DNA from: Gammaproteobacteria bacterium
GTDB lineage: Bacteria; Pseudomonadota; Gammaproteobacteria; Pseudomonadales; Azotimanducaceae
Reading direction: 5' to 3'
Length of the DNA stretch: 64,000 nucleotides
Assembly: GCA_009846005.1 (NCBI GenBank)
Contig: VXYL01000056.1
Span: forward strand, 1-64,000
The number at the start of each line of letters is the position of its first letter. Positions within the stretch are counted from its first letter, which is position 1. A program made the position numbers and the translations under genes. The notes beneath the pieces were generated by a model. It did no database searches. It was given only the letters and a program-made list of their open reading frames with translations, and was not told the DNA's origin. Positions 57,888-64,000 of this stretch are shown here, in pieces.

Positions 57888-59609
57888 ATGTCCGCAACGA
57901 ACCCCCAACCCCTAGCGCCCGCCCAAGTCGATTTCGATGGCGCGCGCCCCGTTTCGCGCGCCTTCGGCGACATCTACTACGATGCCGACGGCCCGGCGGA
58001 GGTGGCACGCGCTTTCCTTGCCCCGGCAGCATTCGAGGCGCGCACGGCCGATCCGGCAGCGACGTTCACCGTCGGAGAACTCGGCTTCGGAACGGGTCTC
58101 AATTTCATCGTGGCCGCACACCGCGCCCGGAGCCGCCTGCATTTCATTTCAGTCGAACGCCATCCGCTGTCGGTGGACGACATGGCCCGGTCCCTCGCGC
58201 CGTGGAAAGCAGTGTTTCCCCTAGCGCGGGATCTTGTAGAACACTATCCGCCCCTGGTCCCGGGTTGGCACCGCCGCCTGTTCGAGGCGGGCCGGATTCA
58301 ACTGTCGGTCTACTTCGGCGACGTCCGCGACGCGTTCGCCGAGTTGGAACGGCAACAACGCCGAGGCGTCGACGCCTGGTTCCTGGACGGCTTCGCCCCG
58401 CGCCGGAATCCCGCGATGTGGCGCCGCGAACTGTTCGAGGCCATGGCCCGCCTGTCGGCCCCCCGGGCGAGCGTTACAACGTTCAGCGCAGCCGGCGACG
58501 TACGGCGTGACCTGGCAAGCTCCGGCTTCGAGGTCCGCCGCGTCGACCAACGGCCACACAAGCGGCACAGCACGGCCGGGGTCTTCGCCGGCAAGGGTCG
58601 CGATTTCGTTCCGCCGACCGCCGTGGCCGTCCTCGGCGCAGGCCTCGCGGGTACCGCAACGGCGCGGGCGCTCGCCGACAAGGGCATCGCCGTGTCAATC
58701 GCCGACGCGGGCGAAGGTCCCGCTGCAGGGGCGTCGGGCATTCCGGCGGCCGTATCGCATCCGCGGCTGTCGCATGCGCCGTCGACGCTTGCCAGTTTCC
58801 GCATGCACGCGTACGGATTCTCGGCACACCGCTGTCGCGGACTGCCCGGCGTGACTGCAAGCGGGGTTCTTCAGTTGCCCGGGCCCGACAACGACGCCGA
58901 CAAGCTGCGGCGAATCGCGGACGTGACGCCGCCCGGCATCGGCGAATACCTCGAACCCGATGCCGCAACGGACCGCGCCGGGATCGAGATTCGCGGACCC
59001 GCGCTGTTCTTCCCCACCGGCCTAACCGTCGACGGTCGTCGCCTCTCGGAGGCGCTATGCCGCGGCCTGGAGGTCGCCGCGTCTCACTCGGGCCACTCAT
59101 CGCCGGTGGTCAGAGCCACCGGTTCCAACGTCGACGGTTTCGACACCCTGGAGGTGACCGGGCTCGCCGGGCAGATGGACCGCTTCCGTTGCCGCCGTCC
59201 GCCCGATCTGCCGATCGTCGGCGACGGCACCGTCGTGCCCGCCGCACGGAGCGTATGGGCAGGCGCCACGTACGAATACCGGCCTTGGGCGACACGGGAC
59301 GCAACGTCGGCAAACGCCGTACGCTTCCAACGCCTGTTCGGCGACGCTCCGGGTGACTCCGTCGAGCGGTTCCGCGGCGTCCGGGCCGTGACCTCGGACC
59401 GCTTGCCAGTGATCGGCTGCGACGACGGCGCCTGGTTCAACTTAGGCCACGGATCGCACGGCACGACCACGGCAATTGTCGGTGCGGAGATCGTCGCCAG
59501 CGCCATCGCCGGCGAGGTGGCCCCGGTGACGACCGATCTACTCGAACTGGTTCGTCCGAGCCGGTTCCGAGAGCGCCAGCAACGCCGACCGAACCCGTTC
59601 AAGACGTAG
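57888..59609 (+). CDS. mnmC: Bifunctional tRNA wobble-uridine enzyme MnmC
   Basis: MnmC performs the last two steps of mnm5s2U formation at U34 of some tRNAs. Of its 573 residues, the first 240 are a SAM methyltransferase (ELGFGTGLNFI, DAWFLDGFAPRRNPAMW) and the rest an FAD oxidoreductase (VAVLGAGLAGTATARALADKG, then GHGSHGTTTAIVGAEIVASAI). The last codons are AAG ACG and the stop is the TAG inside the CGTAGGGG end of a palindromic element. serA ends at the opposite end of the same element. Confidence 0.94.
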   Translation: MSATNPQPLAPAQVDFDGARPVSRAFGDIYYDADGPAEVARAFLAPAAFEARTADPAATFTVGELGFGTGLNFIVAAHRARSRLHFISVERHPLSVDDMARSLAPWKAVFPLARDLVEHYPPLVPGWHRRLFEAGRIQLSVYFGDVRDAFAELERQQRRGVDAWFLDGFAPRRNPAMWRRELFEAMARLSAPRASVTTFSAAGDVRRDLASSGFEVRRVDQRPHKRHSTAGVFAGKGRDFVPPTAVAVLGAGLAGTATARALADKGIAVSIADAGEGPAAGASGIPAAVSHPRLSHAPSTLASFRMHAYGFSAHRCRGLPGVTASGVLQLPGPDNDADKLRRIADVTPPGIGEYLEPDAATDRAGIEIRGPALFFPTGLTVDGRRLSEALCRGLEVAASHSGHSSPVVRATGSNVDGFDTLEVTGLAGQMDRFRCRRPPDLPIVGDGTVVPAARSVWAGATYEYRPWATRDATSANAVRFQRLFGDAPGDSVERFRGVRAVTSDRLPVIGCDDGAWFNLGHGSHGTTTAIVGAEIVASAIAGEVAPVTTDLLELVRPSRFRERQQRRPNPFKT

Positions 59610-59775
59610 GGGACGGGCTCGTCCCGTCCCGGCGCGCCCTTCGGGCGCGTTTCTAGAATGCTCGCGCATTCTCGAGGCAGTCGATTTGACGCCTTTGTGC
59701 CCCGCTGCGCGGGCGACCGCCCGCCCTGGCGGGCGCGTTAGCGTCGAACGGGCGACCACAAGGGTCGCCCCTACG
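59605..59775. repeat. Palindromic element shared by the 3' ends of mnmC and serA
   Basis: The left end CGTAGGGGACGGGCTCG starts at 59605 and the right end finishes CGCCCCTACGG near 59775, so the ends form an inverted repeat. The TAG of the left end (59607-59609) stops mnmC. The TAG of the right end, read on the minus strand (59771-59773), stops serA. The 170-base interior holds several more hairpins, including AGAATGC pairing with GCATTCT around 59656-59673 and CGCCCGCC pairing with GGCGGGCG around 59718-59736. Confidence 0.85.
59633..59653 (+). terminator. Intrinsic terminator after mnmC
   Basis: CGCGCCC pairs perfectly with GGGCGCG around a UUC loop closed by C-G (a CUUCGG-type loop), and TTTCT follows. 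This is a good rho-independent terminator shape for mnmC transcripts. A similar hairpin lies after rpsA. Confidence 0.6.
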
Positions 59776-60958
59776 GGCCTTCCAGCGGATCGAACAAGCG
59801 CACGCTCATCACCTCGTCGATGGCGGCGATGCGCCCGAGCAGCGCCTCGCTCGGTTTCGTGTCGAGGTCGATCAGGTTGTAGGCGACGTGTTCGCGGCTC
59901 TTGTTGATCATGTCGATGACATTGATCCGCGCGTCGGCCAGCGCCGACATGATCTGGCCGAGCATGCCGGCCACGTTGGCGTTGGTGACGCCGACACGGT
60001 GGCCGCCCGCCGGATCAAGCGCCACGGACGGGAAGTTCACGGAGTTGTCGATGTTGCCGTAGAGCAGGAACTGCCGAAGCTGATCCGCCGCCATCACCGC
60101 GCAGTTCTCCTCGGCTTCGGCCGTGCTCGCCCCGAGGTGCGGCGTGGTGTGGGCCTTGGGCTCGCCGGCCAGCACGGTGCTGGGGAAGTCGGCGAAATAG
60201 GCCGCGAGGGTGCCGTCGGCGAGCGCAGCCTTGACGGCGGCTTCGTCGACGACCTCTTGCCTCGCGAAGTTCAAGAGCACCGCGTTCGGATGGAAGTTCC
60301 CCAGCAGGTCCGCGTCCACCAGGCCGAGGTTCTCGGCGAGCGCCGGAATATGCAGGGTGACGTAGTCCGATCGCGCGAACAGCGTTGGCAGATTTTCCAT
60401 CCGCTTGACCTCGCTCGGCAGCCGCCACGCCGCATCGACGGACAGCGCGGGGTCGTAGCCCAAGACATCCATCCCGAGGTTGAGCGCCGCCCGGGCCACT
60501 CGTGAGCCGATCGCGCCAAGGCCGACGATTCCCAAGGTACGGCCCGCCACTTCGTGCCCCTTGAAGCGGGATTTCTCGGCCTCCACCAGGCGGTGCAACT
60601 GGGCGTCATCGGTGACCGCCTCGAGGGACCGCACGTAGTTGAACCCGCCAAGCACGTCGCGAGAGGTCAGGAGCAATGCCGCGAGCACGAGTTCCTTGAC
60701 GGAGTTGGCGTTGGCCCCGGGCGTGTTGAAGACGACGATGCCGCGCTCGGAGCACAGATCCACGGGCACGTTGTTGACGCCGATCCCTGCTCGGGCGACC
60801 GCCGCGAGGCTCCTCGACAGTTCGTCGTCTGCGAGCTTGTGGCTGCGCAGCAGGATGGCGTGGGGGTCGCCCACCGCCGGCCCCACTTCGAAGCCGAGAT
60901 CCGGGAAGCGTTCGATGCCCTTGGGCGCGATCTTGTTGAAGGTCCTGACTCGGTACAT
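59771..60958 (-). CDS. serA: D-3-phosphoglycerate dehydrogenase
   Basis: SerA oxidises 3-phosphoglycerate, the first step of serine synthesis; SerC is also in this window. The 395-residue protein has the NAD-binding GIVGLGAIGSRVARAALNLGMDVLGYDP, HTTPHLGASTAEAEENCA with the catalytic His, and a C-terminal ACT domain (about 325-390) for serine feedback. A substrate-loop NFARQEVVDE replaces the usual SRG form. It has the short form without the extra intervening domain. Its last codons are GGC CCG, and the TAG stop lies in the CGTAGGGG end of the element shared with mnmC. It follows the murG-like gene after 17 bases. Confidence 0.94.
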   Translation of the reverse strand: MYRVRTFNKIAPKGIERFPDLGFEVGPAVGDPHAILLRSHKLADDELSRSLAAVARAGIGVNNVPVDLCSERGIVVFNTPGANANSVKELVLAALLLTSRDVLGGFNYVRSLEAVTDDAQLHRLVEAEKSRFKGHEVAGRTLGIVGLGAIGSRVARAALNLGMDVLGYDPALSVDAAWRLPSEVKRMENLPTLFARSDYVTLHIPALAENLGLVDADLLGNFHPNAVLLNFARQEVVDEAAVKAALADGTLAAYFADFPSTVLAGEPKAHTTPHLGASTAEAEENCAVMAADQLRQFLLYGNIDNSVNFPSVALDPAGGHRVGVTNANVAGMLGQIMSALADARINVIDMINKSREHVAYNLIDLDTKPSEALLGRIAAIDEVMSVRLFDPLEGP

Positions 60959-60975
60959 GGGTTCGCGTACAACGG

Positions 60976-62064
60976 CTAGTTGGGGCGGGCGGCTTGCGAC
61001 AGCTCGTTCACGATGAGGGAAGCGCTGTCGCGGACGCGGAACTCCCGCATCCGGTGGCGGAACTCGCCCGAAAGGGCGGCGAGTTTAGCGACCCCGGCGA
61101 CCAATGTCTCGGAATTCAGGTCATCTTCGGCAAGGACCATGCTCCACCCCCGCGATTCGGCGTAGGCGGCGTTCTCGACCTGATCGCCGCGGCTCGCCGC
61201 TCGCGAAAGCGGCACGAGAATGTGCGGCTTGCCGAGTACCAGCCACTCGTAGAGCGCGTTCGCCCCGGCCCGGGACAGCACGACGTCGGCGGCCGCAATG
61301 ATGTCCCCCCACTCATCCGTTACGTACTCGCGCTGGAAATAGCCGCCCAGGGTTCCCAAAGACGCGTCGATCTTGCCCGCGCCGCAGACATGAACCACGT
61401 CGTAGTCGACCAGCAGTTCGTGCAAGGCGGCGCGGAGCACTTCGTTCAGCCTCGCCGCGCCAAGGCTTCCGCCAACCGCGAGAAGAACGGGGCGCTCGGC
61501 GTCGATCCCGAGCCGTTGCCGACCGCGCGCCCGGTCGCCGCGCAGCAGTTCCCGGCGCAACGGCGTCCCGGTGACAACCATCCGGGCGTGCTCTACCCGG
61601 GTTCCTTCGAAATTGACGCACAACGTCGTCGTGAACCTCTGCGCCAATCGTGTCGCGAGTCCCGGCGTGAGGTCGGACTCGTGGGCAACAACCGGGATTC
61701 CGTTCAACCAGGCGGCGACGACGACGGGAAACGATACGAAGCCGCCCTTGGAGAACACGACCACCGGCCGAATGCGTGCCAATAGTCGCCACGCCTGCAC
61801 GATGCCCAGAGGCACGCGCACGCTGTCGACGAAGTTCTCGAACGAGAAGTAGCGCCGTAGCTTGCCCGCCTGAATGCCGTGGTAGGGGATGCCGAGCGGA
61901 GCGACCAGACGTTCCTCAAGGCCGCTCGTGCTGCCCACGAAGTGGACTGCCGATCCGGCTTCGAGGAGGGCCTCGACGACCGGCAACGCCGGGACGACAT
62001 GGCCGGCGGTACCACCACCGGCAATCACGACGCAGGACAAAACGCCGCGCGGTCCCGCCGTCAC
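60976..62064 (-). CDS. murG: MurG-type UDP-GlcNAc:undecaprenyl-PP-MurNAc-pentapeptide transferase, Clostridia-like
   Basis: The protein of about 362 residues has the MurG layout: GGGTAGHVVPALPVVEAL at the N-terminus, KGGFVSFPVVVAAWLNGIPVVAHESD, VTGTPLRREL, GGSLGAARLNEVL, then VVLSRAGANALYEWLVLGKPHILVPLS. MurG makes lipid II. These particular motifs (GKLRRYF, HESDLTPGLATRL, SRAASRGDQVENA) resemble the MurG of Clostridia rather than that of gammaproteobacteria, and the gene lies outside a cell-division cluster. The start is a GTG at 62064, or a TTG at 62040. Whether it is the only MurG in the genome cannot be told. Confidence 0.82.
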   Translation of the reverse strand: MTAGPRGVLSCVVIAGGGTAGHVVPALPVVEALLEAGSAVHFVGSTSGLEERLVAPLGIPYHGIQAGKLRRYFSFENFVDSVRVPLGIVQAWRLLARIRPVVVFSKGGFVSFPVVVAAWLNGIPVVAHESDLTPGLATRLAQRFTTTLCVNFEGTRVEHARMVVTGTPLRRELLRGDRARGRQRLGIDAERPVLLAVGGSLGAARLNEVLRAALHELLVDYDVVHVCGAGKIDASLGTLGGYFQREYVTDEWGDIIAAADVVLSRAGANALYEWLVLGKPHILVPLSRAASRGDQVENAAYAESRGWSMVLAEDDLNSETLVAGVAKLAALSGEFRHRMREFRVRDSASLIVNELSQAARPN

Positions 62065-62071
62065 CGGTACA

Positions 62072-62755
62072 TCACAGGCTAAGCGTCTGCTTGGCGAACG
62101 GAATGGTGAGGCGACGGCCTTCGGCAAGCGATGCCCTGTCTAGGCGGTCGAGTGTATCGAGCAGCTCGCGTTGATCACGGCTGGTCCGCGCCAGAAGGAA
62201 CTGGGCGACCTCGGGCGGCAGGTCCAAACCCCGCTCAATCGCGGCGGCCGAAAGCAAGCGCAGCTTGTCCCTGTCGTCCAGCGGGACAACCCGATAACAC
62301 CCGGCGGCGCGCAGTCGCGAACCCAAGTCGGGCAAAGCGAACGTCAGATCCCGCGGCGAACGGTGCGCGGTCAGCACCAGGCGCGCATGGCGACCGCGCA
62401 GCACGTTGTAGAGGCTCATCATCGGCCGCTCGGACGCCTCCGTGCCAATCCACTCCGGGACGTCGTCGACGGTTACCGTATCGAACTTGCCGTACGCCTC
62501 GATGGCGTCGTCCTCGGTGGTGATTTCCCGGGCGGGAATGTAGGCCGCGTTGCCCTGCTCGTTGCACACCGCCTGCAACAGGTGGGTCTTCCCCGTACCG
62601 GGCTCGCCGAACAGCCAAAGGCACTCGAACGCTTGACCCGGCGATTGCGCGAGCTTCCGCAACCGCTGTACGAGTTCGCCGTTTCGTCCCGCCACGAAGT
62701 GTCGAAACGTGCCCCGTTCACCCAGCGCAAACGGCAAGGCCAACTGTTCTGTCAC
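62072..62755 (-). CDS. hda: DnaA regulatory inactivator Hda
   Basis: Hda, with the sliding clamp, promotes hydrolysis of ATP bound to DnaA and so limits initiation. The 227-residue protein has the clamp-binding motif QLALPFAL near its N-terminus, the Walker A GEPGTGKTHLLQAV, and VTVDDVPEW. The GTG at 62755 is chosen because MTEQLALPFALG matches the family start; the open frame upstream lies inside the next gene. It is 7 bases from the CDP-alcohol transferase stop. Confidence 0.93.
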   Translation of the reverse strand: MTEQLALPFALGERGTFRHFVAGRNGELVQRLRKLAQSPGQAFECLWLFGEPGTGKTHLLQAVCNEQGNAAYIPAREITTEDDAIEAYGKFDTVTVDDVPEWIGTEASERPMMSLYNVLRGRHARLVLTAHRSPRDLTFALPDLGSRLRAAGCYRVVPLDDRDKLRLLSAAAIERGLDLPPEVAQFLLARTSRDQRELLDTLDRLDRASLAEGRRLTIPFAKQTLSL

Positions 62756-62762
62756 GCTTCTG

Positions 62763-63395
62763 TCACGCCGATTCGCCCTTGTTTCTCGCGCGCAATTCGA
62801 CACTGGCCCGACGGCTCCAAAGCAGTACGTACTGGCCCCCCGACACGATGCTCGAAACGCCCACCAGCACGAATCCCAGCGGGTCGATGGGCCCGGCCAC
62901 CATTGCCGCCACCGCATAGTCGTCGCCCATCAAGCCGATGATCACGACCAGCAGCACGAACACCAGAAGCGCCGTGTTCGCCTTGCTGAGCTGCGTCGGT
63001 TCCACCTCGAATTTGCCGACGATGAGCCGGTATGCAAGTGCGCCGATGACGATCACCAGGTCGCGTCCGACGACGACCACCGGCAACCATGCGGGAACGT
63101 GGCGTTGGAGTGCCAGCACGACGATCACGACCAGCACCAGGAGCTTGTCCGCGGCGGGGTCGGCAATCGCCCCGAACGTCGTGCGCCAGTTGAAGCGCCT
63201 GGCCAATTCACCGTCGACGAAGTCCGAAACGCCGGCAATGGCGATGATGACGAGTGCTTCGGGTATGGCCTCGATCCAAAGCAGCCATCCCGCAGGCACC
63301 ACGAGCGCAACACGCGCGATCGTCAGCGCATTGGGCAGATGACGCACCGAAGCGGCCACGGCACCAAGACCCATCCGTCGCGGCGTTTCGGTCAT
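62763..63395 (-). CDS. CDP-alcohol phosphatidyltransferase family protein
   Basis: The 210-residue membrane protein has the CDP-alcohol phosphatidyltransferase signature D(x2)DG(x2)AR(x8)G(x3)D(x3)D in SDFVDGELARRFNWRTTFGAIADPAADK, and several hydrophobic helices. The family makes phosphatidylglycerol phosphate, phosphatidylserine or cardiolipin, and the exact product is not clear. In gammaproteobacteria it is common next to hda and DUF2066. It overlaps the DUF2066 gene by 4 bases. Confidence 0.9.
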   Translation of the reverse strand: MTETPRRMGLGAVAASVRHLPNALTIARVALVVPAGWLLWIEAIPEALVIIAIAGVSDFVDGELARRFNWRTTFGAIADPAADKLLVLVVIVVLALQRHVPAWLPVVVVGRDLVIVIGALAYRLIVGKFEVEPTQLSKANTALLVFVLLVVIIGLMGDDYAVAAMVAGPIDPLGFVLVGVSSIVSGGQYVLLWSRRASVELRARNKGESA

Positions 63396-64000
63396 CGGGC
63401 ACCCATCCAGGTCAGCTCCAACCTCGGCGCCGCTAGGGACGGCGTTGGCGAAGCGGTTCGAGATACCGAAAGATAGCCCCCCATCACAAGCAGTTCCACA
63501 AGCTGGTCTCGGGTGGACTGGGAATGCAGCTTCAGGTGCAGCGCCTCGGGGTCCACGGCGCTGACCTCCACCCGGTTGATGTATTCCCGGGACTGAAGGT
63601 GGGCAAGCACGGCAGCGTAGCCGCGCACGGTCTGTGCCCCCCGCACAGTCAGCGCGATGGTATCGAGGTCACCGCCCCGTACCGCGAAGCGCCGCGCCAT
63701 CGCATCCGCGAGGCGGTGCACGGCCTGCCCCGCCGCCCCAGCGGCCGACACCCCCCGATGGTCGAACCTCACCGCCAGTTCTTTCTCGCCGCTCGGCGAC
63801 ATGATCTCCCACCGCGACGTAAAGCCACCGCGCGGATCCGCCGCGATGCGCCCAAGCAGCATGAGATCGCGGGAGTAGCGCCGGGACGCCACCATGATGG
63901 CCGTCCAGAACCGCCCCCACAGGTCCGTAGCCGCCAGGTTCCTGTCCTCGAGGTCCATGAGCGGAAAGGTCAACATGACGCCGCGGCGCCGAGCCTCCCG
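63392..64000 (-). CDS. DUF2066 protein, cut by the window edge
   Basis: The visible C-terminal 202 residues match DUF2066 proteins (LTFPLMDLEDR, then DLWGRFWTAIMVASRRYSRDLMLLGRI). The frame is open to the end of the window with RRRGV before the ATG at 63976, and the family is usually about 350 residues, so the true start lies beyond the window. Function is unknown. Its place beside hda is conserved, and purM is a likely next gene. Confidence 0.82.
   Translation of the reverse strand, partial: REARRRGVMLTFPLMDLEDRNLAATDLWGRFWTAIMVASRRYSRDLMLLGRIAADPRGGFTSRWEIMSPSGEKELAVRFDHRGVSAAGAAGQAVHRLADAMARRFAVRGGDLDTIALTVRGAQTVRGYAAVLAHLQSREYINRVEVSAVDPEALHLKLHSQSTRDQLVELLVMGGYLSVSRTASPTPSLAAPRLELTWMGAR

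Overview
The window is a GC-rich bacterial chromosome segment, most likely from an uncultured gammaproteobacterium. Three gene orders support this. The first is gyrA-serC-pheA-hisC-tyrA-cmk-rpsA-ihfB with an mtaD-type gene divergent from gyrA, as in Pseudomonas relatives. The second is mreBCD-rng-yhdP-tldD-pmbA. The third is hda next to a CDP-alcohol phosphatidyltransferase and a DUF2066 protein. No rRNA, tRNA, CRISPR, phage or transposase gene was recognised.

Layout. 0.1-13.4 kb: MtaD-like deaminase, then the gyrA-to-ihfB run (serine, phenylalanine, tyrosine and histidine synthesis, CMP kinase, ribosomal protein S1, IHF-beta), followed by LapA, a ComEA-like secreted protein and a HicA/HicB toxin-antitoxin pair. 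13.4-24.4 kb, minus strand: the shape and envelope block mreB-mreC-mreD-rng-yhdP-tldD-pmbA, lacking the usual maf. 24.5-35 kb, plus strand: gatCAB, cysD-cysNC (sulfate activation), a TrxR-like ferredoxin/flavodoxin NADP reductase, a Zn-ribbon/OB-fold protein paired with a thiolase, and a YfcE-type phosphoesterase, with a minus-strand coiled-coil membrane protein in between. 35-57.8 kb: surface polysaccharide region with several glycosyltransferases, rmlB separated from rmlDCA by about 13 kb, a dimeric glycyl-tRNA synthetase with a GcvR-like regulator, a stand-alone APS kinase, an asparagine-synthetase-like protein, a protein of about 1,930 residues joining a sulfotransferase, a coiled coil and three glycosyltransferase-like domains, a beta-helix protein and a methyltransferase. 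57.9-64 kb: mnmC, serA, a Clostridia-type MurG, hda, the CDP-alcohol phosphatidyltransferase and a DUF2066 gene cut by the window edge.

How the parts could work together. CysD, CysNC and the stand-alone CysC would make PAPS, which the sulfotransferase domain of the giant protein would need. RmlA, B, C and D would supply dTDP-L-rhamnose to the glycosyltransferases. SerA and SerC together give two steps of serine synthesis. A sulfated, rhamnose-containing surface polysaccharide is an inference from this gene content, not a demonstrated product.

The most unusual pattern is a family of small palindromic elements whose ends read CGTAGGGG. Four genes (rpsA, the thiolase gene, mnmC and serA) use the TAG inside that terminus as their stop codon, and the convergent genes mnmC and serA stop in the two opposite ends of one element. 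Also notable are altered signature motifs in RmlA, RmlB and the fused CysC domain, a beta-helix gene with a displaced start, and the loss of aroA and maf from slots where relatives usually carry them.
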